NCBI RefSeq assembly: GCF_000428725.1
Contig: NZ_KE386793.1
Coordinates: forward strand, 110,293 to 174,292
Direction: 5' to 3'
DNA length: 64,000 nt
Source of the DNA: Psychromonas aquimarina ATCC BAA-1526
Lineage (GTDB): Bacteria > Pseudomonadota > Gammaproteobacteria > Enterobacterales > Psychromonadaceae
Positions 8,664-17,402 of this stretch are shown here, in pieces; positions within the stretch are counted from its first letter, which is position 1, and the number at the start of each line of letters is the position of its first letter. The notes below the pieces were generated by a model. That model was given only the letters and a program-made list of their open reading frames with translations. It was not told where the DNA came from and did no database searches. A program made the position numbers and the translations under genes.

Positions 8664-9157
8664 GGCGTATAAACTCTCTTTAACCAGGCAGGGTTTATGC
8701 TCGTTATCATTCAAAATGCAATAATCAGCAAGTCGTAAGGTGAGCAGATTCTAGGTGTGAAGGTGAAGATATAACGGGTATATGCGTTTCTTTAATAAAC
8801 TTCCTATTCTAGATCTCTGCTTAGCGGGCTGCTGATCTGTCTGCCTTCTTATCTGCCGGGTATATCCAGCCAGGTTACTGCATCCCTGTAATGTAACAGC
8901 AGTCAGAACAAGTATTTGCTCGTTTATGCCGGCCAAAACCATCCTGTCTTAACATCTTGTTATTCAAGCATTTTGTGGCCGGCTTATAACATTCCGTTTA
9001 ATCATTGGGTTTAAGTCAGACTGTTCGGCTGTTGAGCAGGCTTTGCTGAATATCTGCAGGCGGTATTGGGAGTTTGATGCTTTATGTTGAACAAGAGGTG
9101 AAATATAAAGGCTGGTTATTTAAGGGAAAGTAAGTCAGCTTGTAACAAGAGGAAAAA
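8664..9157. other. Intergenic region, nothing recognised
   Basis: About 490 bp between the sugar-binding protein gene and an inverted repeat before ptsG. Short open frames lack ribosome-binding sites and recognisable content. A weak ATAAAC/GTTTAT pair just after the stop codon is not a convincing terminator. No RNA gene or repeat seen. Confidence 0.5.
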
Positions 9158-9212
9158 AGTAGAAGTTCAACAATAAAACGGAGAGCTAAATTGTGTGTGT
9201 AGAACTTCTACT
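9158..9212. repeat. 11-bp perfect inverted repeat with 33-bp spacer
   Basis: AGTAGAAGTTC at 9158-9168 is repeated inverted at 9202-9212, immediately outside the ptsG terminator. It could form a stem in a transcript or mark the ends of a tiny insertion. No other copy was noticed in the window. Confidence 0.5.
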
Positions 9213-9243
9213 GAAAAAATAAGGCTGGTGGCAAGCCAGCCTT
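9213..9243 (-). terminator. Intrinsic terminator of ptsG
   Basis: An 8-bp stem (AAGGCTGG/CCAGCCTT, 9221-9228 with 9236-9243) is followed on the minus strand by ATTTTTT. It lies just after the ptsG stop codon. Confidence 0.85.
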
Positions 9244-9254
9244 ATGAAACTTAC

Positions 9255-10661
9255 TTATTTAGCAAGGTAAGTTTCCATATCTGTTTTAAGGTTATCAGAT
9301 TTAGTACCGAAGATAGCTTGAACACCGTTACCAGAGATAACAACACCTGCAGCACCTAGTTTCTTAAGCTCAGCTTTGTCAACTAGCGCAATATCGTTAA
9401 CACTGATACGTAGACGTGTAATACATGCATCTAAGTTTTCGATGTTAGCTTTACCACCGAATGCAGCTACAAGAAGAATAGACATTTCAGTATTATCAAG
9501 AGCAACTTCTTCTTCAAGGTCTTCATCTTCACGACCAGGAGTTTTAAGGTCTAGCGCTTTAATTACAACACGGAATAATGTGTAGTAAACAGCTGCGTAA
9601 ATAATACCGATTACGATGAAGTAAATCAGTTTTTGAGAGTTAGCTGAAAGAACTAAGAAGTCAATTAAACCGTGTGAGAATGAAGTACCGTGTACCATAC
9701 CCAGCATGTTAGTAACTACGAATGCAGAACCAGCAAGTAGAGCGTGCATTGCGTATAGTACTGGTGCTACGAATAGGAATGCAAATTCGATCGGCTCAGT
9801 AATACCTGTCAGGAATGAAGTTAACGCGGCAGATGCCATGATACCCATTACTTTAGCGCGGTTTTCCGGCTTAGCTGAATGTGCAATTGCGATTGCAGCA
9901 GCAGGAAGACCAAACATTTTGAACATGTAACCACCGGCTAGTTGACCGAAACCATTACCAGCTGCACGGGTTGCATCATCAGCAGACAGGTAACAAGTTA
10001 AAATACCGTTAAGCTGCTCGCCTGTTGCACTTGTACAAGAGCCTGCTTCAAAGAAGAAAGGAACGTTCCAGATATGGTGAAGACCGAATGGAATTAATGA
10101 ACGCTCAACTACGCCGTAAATACCAAATGCAACCGTTGGGTTCTGGTGTGCAGCCCAGTCAGAGAATGCCGCGATGCCTGAACCAATTGGAGGCCAGATA
10201 ACAGCAAGGATCGCACCCATAATGATAGCTGATAAGCCGGTCATAATTGGAACCGCACGTTTACCAGCAAAGAAACCTAAGTAGTCAGGTAATGTGATGT
10301 TGTAGAAACGGTTAAACATGGCTGCCGCAATACCACCTGCGATGATACCGCCTAGTACACCAGTGTTTGCACCAGGTGCTAATGTTTCAATTGTCTGCAT
10401 CATGATGTAGTAACCTACAGCAGCGGCAAGACCGGCAACACCGTCATTTTTTGTAAAACCTAACGCAACACCAATGGCGAATAATAACGCCATGTTACCA
10501 AATACTGCACCACCGGCTTGTTCCATCAGTTGTGAAACAACTTCCGGTAATACGCTGAATTTAGCCGCACCGACACCCAGCAGAATACCGGCTATCGGTA
10601 ATACTGATACAGGAAGCATTAATGACTTCCCGACTTTTTGTAAACTTCCAAACATACTCAT
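9255..10661 (-). CDS. ptsG: PTS glucose-specific EIICB component
   Basis: The inner-membrane glucose permease of the phosphotransferase system, which imports and phosphorylates glucose with phosphate from EIIA-Glc. The 468-aa protein starts with [20 protein letters not shown] and contains [30 protein letters not shown] and [11 protein letters not shown], nearly as in E. coli PtsG. The C-terminal EIIB domain has the phosphorylated cysteine in LDACITRLR and ends [16 protein letters not shown]. It is monocistronic: an upstream promoter region and its own terminator. NagE and MalX are related, but identity throughout favours PtsG. It sits beside the sugar-linked two-component system without sharing a transcript. 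Confidence 0.95.
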   Translation of the reverse strand: MSMFGSLQKVGKSLMLPVSVLPIAGILLGVGAAKFSVLPEVVSQLMEQAGGAVFGNMALLFAIGVALGFTKNDGVAGLAAAVGYYIMMQTIETLAPGANTGVLGGIIAGGIAAAMFNRFYNITLPDYLGFFAGKRAVPIMTGLSAIIMGAILAVIWPPIGSGIAAFSDWAAHQNPTVAFGIYGVVERSLIPFGLHHIWNVPFFFEAGSCTSATGEQLNGILTCYLSADDATRAAGNGFGQLAGGYMFKMFGLPAAAIAIAHSAKPENRAKVMGIMASAALTSFLTGITEPIEFAFLFVAPVLYAMHALLAGSAFVVTNMLGMVHGTSFSHGLIDFLVLSANSQKLIYFIVIGIIYAAVYYTLFRVVIKALDLKTPGREDEDLEEEVALDNTEMSILLVAAFGGKANIENLDACITRLRISVNDIALVDKAELKKLGAAGVVISGNGVQAIFGTKSDNLKTDMETYLAK

Positions 10662-10721
10662 AACAACTCTCCAGTTAGTTTTTCGAGGTAAAAAATCGAA
10701 TATTTCAATTTATTTGCGCAG

Positions 10722-10764
10722 AGTATATACGGGAAGAAAGAAAAATCATGACGAAAGGATCACA
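10722..10764 (-). promoter_or_regulatory. Candidate ptsG promoter with CRP-like site
   Basis: On the minus strand a TATACT (10727-10722) is preceded by TGTGA-N6 (16-bp site 10764-10749), whose centre would fall near -41.5, the class II CRP position. One half-site is perfect (TGTGA); the other (CGTCA) is poor. The start of transcription would lie about 50 bp before the ptsG ATG. Confidence 0.4.
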
Positions 10765-10918
10765 TTTACAAGTAAGTTACATTTGCTTACATAAATGCGC
10801 TTGTTGTTACTTTATGTTACAAAAATAAATTTGAAGATTCTTTTTTGTTGTTGTATTTATTTGTTTTTAAAGGGCTGGAGAGACTTTTCGAGAGAGAAAG
10901 TACAGTTTAGAACAAGTT

Positions 10919-10948
10919 AAAGCTCAGATAATCTGTAATCTGAGCTTT
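10919..10948 (-). terminator. Terminator-like hairpin after dbpA
   Basis: An 11-bp perfect stem (10919-10929 with 10938-10948, 8-nt loop) follows the dbpA stop codon. The downstream minus-strand sequence is AACTTG, so the U-run is poor. It is still the best end signal for dbpA. Confidence 0.5.
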
Positions 10949-10972
10949 ATTACCTTAATTGAGAAAAAGTTG

Positions 10973-12361
10973 TTAACCGCGTACAACCATCACTCTAAAT
11001 TTACGTCCTTTGAGCTTTCCTTCACTTAACTTTTTAAAGGCTGTTTTAATACTGTCACGCTGCACGGCAACATAAGCCCAGTTATCTGAAACTTGTATTT
11101 TACCTACCTGTTCACCTTTAATACCATCCTGTCCGGTTAACGCGCCGACAATATCTCCGGGGCGGATTTTCTGTTTTTTGCCGCCTTCAATACGCATAGT
11201 AATCATGCTCGACTGTATCGGAGCTTTATCTAAAACATCGTATGACGGCAGTGATTCCGCTTCAATGATGCGGTCGAGGTAATCTTCCAGCAGGGCAACA
11301 CGGTGGGACTCTTTGCTGCTGTAGAAAGAGAAAGCTAAACCTTTGCTGCCGGCTCGTCCGGTACGGCCGATACGATGTACATGAACTTCCTGGTCGTGGG
11401 CAATATGGTAGTTAAATACCGCGCTGAGGTTATCGATATCTAAACCGCGGGCCGCCACATCAGTTGCCACTAAAATACAGGCGCTTTTATTCGAGAAGCG
11501 GATTAATGCCTGGTCGCGGTCTTTCTGCTCTAAATCACCGTGCAGGGCAATGGCACTGAAACCGCGGTTGCTAAGTTCCTCTGCCACTTCCTGCACTTCA
11601 CGTTTGGTATTACAAAACACCACGGAAGATTCAGGCTGGTACTGCTGCAGTAATAAACGCAGGGCGATCATACGGTCTTCGTTGTTGTCTACTTTATAAA
11701 AGCGCTGTGCAATGATGCTGTTATCATGTTTTGCTTCAGCTTTGACCATAACAGGATCAAGCATAATACGTCTGGCGATATTATTAATCTGCTCAGGAAA
11801 AGTGGCGCTGAATAACAGGGTCTGACGCTTTTTGGGCGCCTGGTCGATAATCGCATCAATAGAGTCCTGAAAGCCCATTTCCAGCATGCGGTCAGCTTCG
11901 TCCAGTACTAATACCTGTAAGTCATCTAAATTAAGTGTGCCTTTACGCAGGTGATCTTCAATTCGTCCCGGTGTGCCGACAATAATATGCGCACCGTGCT
12001 CTAGGGAGCCTATCTGCGGGCCGAAAGGGACACCGCCGCAGAGGGTCAGTACTTTTATATTATGAATAGTACGCGCCAGTCTGCGCATCTCTTTACCCAC
12101 CTGATCGGCAAGTTCGCGGGTTGGACATAAAATCAGGGACTGAATACGAAAACGCTTAACGTTTAGTTTTTCTAACAGTCCTAAACCAAAAGCTGCGGTT
12201 TTACCTGAGCCGGTTTTACCCTGGGCAATGACATCTTTAGATGCTAAAACATGCGGTAAACTTTCCGCTTGAATAGGGGTCATTGTTTCATAACCTAATG
12301 ATTCTAAATTCTTTAATAGGTCGGCATTTAACGCAAGCGTTGAAAAAGGAGATTGGCTCAA
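10973..12361 (-). CDS. dbpA: DEAD-box ATP-dependent RNA helicase DbpA
   Basis: An RNA helicase of 50S ribosome assembly that is stimulated by 23S rRNA hairpin 92. The 462-aa protein has the Q motif (TPIQAESLPHVLA), motif I AQGKTGSGKT, motif II VLDEADRML, motif III SAT and motif VI HRIGRTGRAG. Residues from about 385 form the DbpA RNA-binding domain (RPGDIVGALTGQDGIKGEQV to the C-terminus), which separates it from RhlE, RhlB or SrmB. It stands alone between the ptsG promoter region and a secreted protease gene. Confidence 0.93.
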   Translation of the reverse strand: MSQSPFSTLALNADLLKNLESLGYETMTPIQAESLPHVLASKDVIAQGKTGSGKTAAFGLGLLEKLNVKRFRIQSLILCPTRELADQVGKEMRRLARTIHNIKVLTLCGGVPFGPQIGSLEHGAHIIVGTPGRIEDHLRKGTLNLDDLQVLVLDEADRMLEMGFQDSIDAIIDQAPKKRQTLLFSATFPEQINNIARRIMLDPVMVKAEAKHDNSIIAQRFYKVDNNEDRMIALRLLLQQYQPESSVVFCNTKREVQEVAEELSNRGFSAIALHGDLEQKDRDQALIRFSNKSACILVATDVAARGLDIDNLSAVFNYHIAHDQEVHVHRIGRTGRAGSKGLAFSFYSSKESHRVALLEDYLDRIIEAESLPSYDVLDKAPIQSSMITMRIEGGKKQKIRPGDIVGALTGQDGIKGEQVGKIQVSDNWAYVAVQRDSIKTAFKKLSEGKLKGRKFRVMVVRG

Positions 12362-12456
12362 GATTTGGTCCTGTTAGATTACAAAAAAAGGAGGGTACAA
12401 TAGCAGTTTGTGAACTGCTTCACAAAGACTGTGTGGTTTTTGTGAGTGCTGGACAA

Positions 12457-12482
12457 CAAAAAAGGGTGCCCGCAGGCACCCT
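12457..12482 (-). terminator. Intrinsic terminator of the protease gene
   Basis: AGGGTGCC-TGCG-GGCACCCT on the minus strand is followed by TTTTT. The stem (12463-12470 with 12475-12482) begins 9 bp after the protease stop. Confidence 0.9.
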
Positions 12483-12490
12483 ATATTATT

Positions 12491-14155
12491 TTATAGCGTC
12501 TTATAGCGCCGTCTAATAAAACACAGCGGTAATAATAGTATACTCAGCCAGCCCAGGGCACCGCCTCCGCCGCCGCCGCTGCTCGAATTATTGATCTGCG
12601 CCTGTATAATAAGATATTCAGCTAAAGACATCGGTTCAAAGGTGACATTATTAAGGTATCCCTGATCCAGTAAATTTGAGATATTTCCGTCCTTTTCGAA
12701 GCTCCACAGCAGCGTGTTTTCCGCCTGATCTAAATAAAAATAATTTTTTTGGAAAGTGCTGTTGCTGCCGGAGAGAGCCTGTTTTTCTTCACCGTTAATA
12801 TACAGACGTAAAACATCGTAGTTCGCTTCCGACTGTACAGCCCAGTCAAAAGTTAAACGTCCAGTGCCGCTGGCAACTGCTCTTAACAGACTTTTCTGAT
12901 TATCACTGATACTGCCGCTCTGCAGGTAATCACCGCCGCTGTTGAGCTCCCAGGGAGAATGTCCGTTTGTGGTCCAGGTGATATTTGCCTCGACAAATCC
13001 GGCACTGGCTGCCAGGGCATCTGCATCTGTTAGCGGGAAACCGGTTAAACTGCGGGTGACGGGCGATGAGCCGGGCACATCACTGGAGATGGTAATGACA
13101 GCAGTGTCCATCGTTTCATCTTGAGGTGCGTAACTAATGCTTAAGCTGCAGCTGTCGCCTGCATCGATAGAGGTACAGGCTGAGGAATCAAAAGAGAAGT
13201 CAGCAGAGCCGCTTTTGGTGATATTCAGATTTGCATCACTGCTGGAATTATTATCGATAACAATAATCTGAGCTGTACTTTGAGAAACTTTTGTATCGCT
13301 GTATTCAAGGGAGCCCGTTACAGCAACTGCGCCGGTAGTGCTGTTGATCCAGTCCTGGTATAAAGCTAAACGGGTATAAGCACCCGGCGTTGTAGACGCG
13401 CAGCCGATCCCCCAGCTGGCAATACCTATCTGTTTCCAGGTACCTGCATCATCGATAACTAATGGGCCGCCGCTGTCTCCTTGACAGGAATCCTTGCCGC
13501 TGTTGGCAATACCCGCACAGACCATTTCAGAGGTATAATTTTTCCCTAGCGCACTTTCGCACACCGTATCGGTCTGCAGGGGAAGTTCAACATCCCTTAA
13601 AATAAAAGGGTAGTTAGGTGTAACGACTTCACCATAGGCATATCCAACGGTGGAGCCCCAGCCGATCGAAGTGACTTTACTCTGGCTGGATACTGCATTG
13701 ATGGTGGCAGTGCTGCCTAGCGCATCGATTATAACCGGGCTGCTGATCGGCTGCTGCAGTTTTATTAATGCAATATCATTCGTTATGGCTGCCGCATCGT
13801 AATCAGGGTGGATATAAATTTTACTGACAGTGCTGGCCGCAGTTGCCGGCGATGAGTTGAGATTATATTCACCGACGGCCGCTGTAATTGAACTTGGTTT
13901 TTTCTGTACAGAGCCGTCAAACATACAGTGAGCGGCAGTTAGTACCCACTGGCTGTTTATTAGCGAACCGCCGCAGAAATGATTACCTGCACTTTTAATG
14001 CTGACCATCCACGGCCATTCACCAGCCTGACTCTCAGTTCCGCCGACAATGCGGGTGGAAATGCTCGGATCATCAGCCGCATTAACTGCAGGAGAAGCTG
14101 TTAATGCGGCTGATAAAGTCAGGGTTAACAGGGGGAAAAGTATTTTAGTCATCAT
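12491..14155 (-). CDS. Secreted trypsin-like serine protease with GlyGly-CTERM tail
   Basis: A 554-aa S1-family protease. A signal peptide (about 1-26, ending VNA) is followed by a propeptide and the activation site RIVGG at 35-39. The catalytic triad is H76 (LTAAHC), D127 (NDIAL) and S228 (CQGDSGGP), with D222 at the S1 pocket base, giving Arg/Lys specificity. Residues about 280-520 form beta-rich accessory domains. The tail has a glycine run, a hydrophobic segment and RRR: the GlyGly-CTERM signal processed by rhombosortase. Related VesA/B/C proteases of V. cholerae leave by type II secretion and are held at the cell surface. No secretion or rhombosortase gene is in the window. It has its own terminator. 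Confidence 0.92.
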   Translation of the reverse strand: MMTKILFPLLTLTLSAALTASPAVNAADDPSISTRIVGGTESQAGEWPWMVSIKSAGNHFCGGSLINSQWVLTAAHCMFDGSVQKKPSSITAAVGEYNLNSSPATAASTVSKIYIHPDYDAAAITNDIALIKLQQPISSPVIIDALGSTATINAVSSQSKVTSIGWGSTVGYAYGEVVTPNYPFILRDVELPLQTDTVCESALGKNYTSEMVCAGIANSGKDSCQGDSGGPLVIDDAGTWKQIGIASWGIGCASTTPGAYTRLALYQDWINSTTGAVAVTGSLEYSDTKVSQSTAQIIVIDNNSSSDANLNITKSGSADFSFDSSACTSIDAGDSCSLSISYAPQDETMDTAVITISSDVPGSSPVTRSLTGFPLTDADALAASAGFVEANITWTTNGHSPWELNSGGDYLQSGSISDNQKSLLRAVASGTGRLTFDWAVQSEANYDVLRLYINGEEKQALSGSNSTFQKNYFYLDQAENTLLWSFEKDGNISNLLDQGYLNNVTFEPMSLAEYLIIQAQINNSSSGGGGGGALGWLSILLLPLCFIRRRYKTL

Positions 14156-14205
14156 TAATCCTTCAATCTTTAATCAAGTCCGTCGATTATGAGTATTATT
14201 AAACG

Positions 14206-14553
14206 CTAGATTTGAGGCGCATCATAATTTTCAGGCTGATCGCTATACACACATACATTATAGTCTTCAACCAGGCCGCTTTCTGCGACGCAGTGAGTTT
14301 CAAAGAAATTAACAATCTCTTTACGCTGGCAGTGTGCTTCAAAAGCGGCCTTATCGCGCCAGATTTCGTTAAATACGATAGGAAAACTGCTGCCCTCGGC
14401 AAAGTCATTTTGAATATGGCGTGTGACTAAGTATTGAATGCAGCCGTCTTCGCGCTGTGAATTCGGCTCTAGCGCCTGTAAAACTTCAAAAAGTTCATTT
14501 TGTTTACCAGCTTTTGCTTTGAACATCGCGATACAGTAGATTTTCTGAGACAT
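14206..14553 (-). CDS. Antibiotic biosynthesis monooxygenase (ABM) family protein
   Basis: A small cytoplasmic protein of 115 aa with the dimeric alpha/beta ABM fold, similar to YgiN-type quinol monooxygenases. Visible features are the start IYCIAMFKAKAGKQNELFEV, the central CIQYLVTRH, FNEIWRDKAAFEAHCQ (with the conserved E-W) and a C-terminal region with DYNVC. The substrate cannot be told. It stands alone between the protease and the nfeD/qmcA pair. Confidence 0.8.
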   Translation of the reverse strand: MSQKIYCIAMFKAKAGKQNELFEVLQALEPNSQREDGCIQYLVTRHIQNDFAEGSSFPIVFNEIWRDKAAFEAHCQRKEIVNFFETHCVAESGLVEDYNVCVYSDQPENYDAPQI

Positions 14554-14716
14554 GATTACCTTATTATATTTATTGAGTCTAAAGCGAGAGTATAAACAAT
14601 TTATTAACGAATTTGTTGACCATCTCTGCGTTTTTTGAAGATACTGAAGTAGATGTTTTATGCCGGGTATTGCTCAACAAGGCGGTTTTGCAGCCGCCGT
14701 TGTTTTTATAAGTGAT

Positions 14717-15196
14717 TTATTTTGGCGGAAGCTGATCAATGACAGCAGTATTGCCGTCCATACCGGTGATCATCGCGCGGGTGCCGGCTGTAATGCTTTC
14801 GACTGACGCATCATCGGCTAAACGGGCATTCCAGTTAATTCCGGAAAAACGAATTGATCCGCCGTTGATGGTGACCGTTTCACTGACCGGCACTATCTGG
14901 CCGATCATATCGCTGCTGTTATCAGCTACGGCTTTTGCACCCTGAAAATGTTTTAACGGTTTCCAGAGAATCAACGCACTGAGAAAACTGAACAGACCGA
15001 CAAAAAGAAGTTCCATCTCCCAGGTGGAGATTAAACCTAAAGAAACCAGCGCCCCGGTTAATGCACTGCCTATAGCAATAAACAGCAGCGGGCCGCTTAA
15101 GCCGATTACTGTTAACTCAACCAGTAAACAGATACCGGCAAGACCGTATAACAGTTTATCGTGGTTATTAAATAAATACTCAAGAATTGAATCCAT
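14717..15196 (-). CDS. NfeD-like membrane protein, partner of QmcA
   Basis: A short NfeD protein of about 159 aa: two to three membrane segments (about 15-80), then a soluble OB-fold domain (about 95-155: IGQIVPVSETVTINGG, IRFSGINWNARLAD, ITGMDGNTAVI). NfeD proteins act with SPFH proteins in membrane quality control. The qmcA homologue ends 47-53 nt upstream, so the two form an operon. I favour the ATG at 15196, with AGG nine bases upstream, over the ATG at 15202. Confidence 0.85.
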   Translation of the reverse strand: MDSILEYLFNNHDKLLYGLAGICLLVELTVIGLSGPLLFIAIGSALTGALVSLGLISTWEMELLFVGLFSFLSALILWKPLKHFQGAKAVADNSSDMIGQIVPVSETVTINGGSIRFSGINWNARLADDASVESITAGTRAMITGMDGNTAVIDQLPPK

Positions 15197-15249
15197 GCAC
15201 ATATGCCTATAAATTAAAACCGGGGAGTATTTCCTGCTCCCCGAAAAGA

Positions 15250-16227
15250 TTACTCAGCTAATTTAAGTGAACTTGAAACCGCAATTGCCTGAGCAACGGT
15301 ATTAGCAATATTATCGCCGGTATTACCATCGGTTAAGATAACTGAACCTTCGGCTGCGATAGCCTGATGAGCACCTATTGCCTGCTGCGCCAGGGTTAAC
15401 TCTACTGCTTTTTTACCTTCCAGGGTGGCCGCCTGCACACCGACTACATGTAAAGCGCTGGCTTCTGCTTCTGCAACCAGGCGGATTGCCTCTGCTTTAC
15501 CCTGCGCTTCCAGAACCCGTTTCTCTTTTTCCGCTTCTGCAGCTAAAACCTGCTCTGCTTTGGCTGCTTCTGCATCTAATACCCGCGCTCGTTTTAAACC
15601 TTCTGCTTCAGTAATCGCAGAGGTTTTAACCCCTTCTGCGGTTAAGATAACCGAACGTTTTTCACGCTCTGCGGTCATCTGCTTTTCCATATCCTCTTTA
15701 ATTGACTGCGGCGGTGTGATATCACGGATCTCATAACGAGTCACCATCACACCCCAGGGCTGAGTAGCTTCGGTCATTGCCGATAAAATGCTGGCATTTA
15801 TCACATCGCGGTTCTGGAAACATTCATCGAGTTCCATCGAACCGATCGCGTTACGCATGGTGGTCATCGCCAGCTGGGTTACGGCAAGCTTGTAGTTAGT
15901 AACATTATTGGTGGCTGCCCCTGCATCGGTTACTTTCATAAATAAAATACCGTCTATCTGCAGGGTGATATTATCTTTGGTAATGGCTGACTGTGAGGCA
16001 ATATCTAAAGACTGCTCTTTAAGGTTACGATCGGCTGCGATTGACTGCACAAAAGGGACAAGAAAATTAAGGCCGGCACTGAGTGTACCGCTGTATTTGC
16101 CCAGGGTGTAAATAACGTAGCCGCGGTTTTGCGGTACAAAGTAAATCCCTTTTTTAATAGTAAACAGCAGTACAGCGACAAACCATACCCAGGGAGACGT
16201 GATGATATTAAGTAAAAGATATTCCAT
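15250..16227 (-). CDS. qmcA: SPFH/stomatin-family membrane protein QmcA
   Basis: A 325-aa inner-membrane SPFH protein that in E. coli associates with FtsH-type quality control. One N-terminal membrane segment (about 8-25) is followed by the SPFH domain (VPQNRGYVIYTLGKYSGTL, GLNFLVPF, TEATQPWGVMVTRYEIRDI) and a long alanine/glutamate-rich coiled coil (about 180-265). The C-terminus is rich in small residues. It is cotranscribed with the downstream NfeD-like gene, the usual pairing. Confidence 0.9.
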   Translation of the reverse strand: MEYLLLNIITSPWVWFVAVLLFTIKKGIYFVPQNRGYVIYTLGKYSGTLSAGLNFLVPFVQSIAADRNLKEQSLDIASQSAITKDNITLQIDGILFMKVTDAGAATNNVTNYKLAVTQLAMTTMRNAIGSMELDECFQNRDVINASILSAMTEATQPWGVMVTRYEIRDITPPQSIKEDMEKQMTAEREKRSVILTAEGVKTSAITEAEGLKRARVLDAEAAKAEQVLAAEAEKEKRVLEAQGKAEAIRLVAEAEASALHVVGVQAATLEGKKAVELTLAQQAIGAHQAIAAEGSVILTDGNTGDNIANTVAQAIAVSSSLKLAE

Positions 16228-16377
16228 AAAAACCTCTTTATTATAGTTGCGACATTTTATGACTTCATTTCATCATCTTTTGGTCATAAAAGAAAGATAA
16301 ATATAAATTGTAAGAGAAAATCGTTAACTCGGCGGCTTTGCAGGCCGGGCTTGTTATGAAACTGTGACGGGAAGAGA

Positions 16378-16406
16378 GAAAACTGAAGAGCATAGCGCTC
16401 TTCAGT
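16378..16406 (-). terminator. Intrinsic terminator of yeiP
   Basis: A 10-bp stem ACTGAAGAGC/GCTCTTCAGT (16382-16391 with 16397-16406) is followed on the minus strand by TTTCTC. It lies 42 bp after the yeiP stop. Confidence 0.75.
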
Positions 16407-16448
16407 AAGAGGTGAAATTAAGCTGGGCTGCTAAATTTCTTATTTGTG

Positions 16449-17021
16449 CTATTTGTCAGCACGGCCCATAAATTTCTGCTCCGCAGTATTTACTTTGATT
16501 TTATCACCCGTTGAAATATGCTCAGGCACTTGAATTGTCAGACCGGTAGATAGAATTGCTGGTTTAGTACGAGCAGTTGCTGAGCCGCCTTTAATTGACG
16601 GATCTGTTTCTGTTACTACAAGGTCAACACTAGAAGGCAGTTCAATAGCAACAGGTGAACCATCGACTAAAACTACTTGAATACCCTGGGTATTTTCATC
16701 AATAAACAGAACTTCGTCGGCGATGCTCTCTTTATTAAGGTTGTACGGCGTGTAGTCTTCATTATCCATAAATACATACTCGTCACCGTCAAGGTAAGAA
16801 AACATAGCGTTTCGGCGTATTAAATCTGCTAAAGTCAGCGTGTCGCTGTCTTTGAATGTTTCATCAGTTTTTGCACCTGATACTACATCATACATACGCA
16901 TACGATATATGCTGCCGCCCGCACGTCCCTGTGGTACTGAACGTTCAATATCTCTAATAATGTAAACGCTGTTATTGAATTCAACTGCGGTATTTTTTTT
17001 AACGTCACTTGCCTTTGGCAT
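16449..17021 (-). CDS. yeiP: Elongation factor P-like protein EfpL (YeiP)
   Basis: A 190-aa EF-P paralogue that relieves ribosome stalling at proline-rich and other difficult motifs. Three OB-like domains are visible. The decoding-site loop reads [10 protein letters not shown] with arginine at position 33, as in E. coli EfpL, in place of the modified lysine of EF-P. Diagnostic stretches are [28 protein letters not shown] and the C-terminal FMGRADK. A typical EF-P would have a PGKG-like loop with lysine 34. It lies upstream of a terminator and 42 bp downstream of tusE. Confidence 0.93.
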   Translation of the reverse strand: MPKASDVKKNTAVEFNNSVYIIRDIERSVPQGRAGGSIYRMRMYDVVSGAKTDETFKDSDTLTLADLIRRNAMFSYLDGDEYVFMDNEDYTPYNLNKESIADEVLFIDENTQGIQVVLVDGSPVAIELPSSVDLVVTETDPSIKGGSATARTKPAILSTGLTIQVPEHISTGDKIKVNTAEQKFMGRADK

Positions 17022-17063
17022 TGTTTTTTCCTTTATTGTTATCTGTAATTAGGTTGTTAGTTT

Positions 17064-17390
17064 TTATATACATCGAGCAGGTTTGGGTAATCCTGCAATT
17101 TTAGTTGCCTGCTTTGCCGGGCCCTTTGGGAAGAGGCGGTACAAATAGCGGCTGCTGATTTTATCCTTACCGTACTTTTTTTCCATCGCTTTAACTAATG
17201 CGCGGATCGCCGGAGAGGTATTAAATTCAAGGTAAAATTCGCGTACAAAGAAAATCACCTGCCAGTGCTCATCGGTCAGAGTTATAGATTCTAAATCAGC
17301 AATATAAGCGCCGAGCTCTTCTGTCCATAATGATGAGTCGAGCAGATAACCCTGCGGATCTGTCGGCAGCTGTTGGCCGTTAAATAACAA
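17064..17390 (-). CDS. tusE: Sulfurtransferase TusE (DsrC family)
   Basis: A 108-aa sulfur-relay protein that accepts persulfide from TusBCD and hands it to MnmA for 2-thiouridine in tRNA. The key residue is the penultimate cysteine C107 in the tail KPARCI. Other family features are [39 protein letters not shown] and [20 protein letters not shown]. The usual TusE length matches. It starts 12 nt after the YccS-like gene and is probably cotranscribed with it. Confidence 0.93.
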   Translation of the reverse strand: MLFNGQQLPTDPQGYLLDSSLWTEELGAYIADLESITLTDEHWQVIFFVREFYLEFNTSPAIRALVKAMEKKYGKDKISSRYLYRLFPKGPAKQATKIAGLPKPARCI

Positions 17391-17402
17391 AATTATTTTC
17401 CC

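Noticed and set aside
8751-8942. 63-codon frame after the sugar-binding protein gene
   Set aside because: No ribosome-binding site, odd composition and no family likeness.
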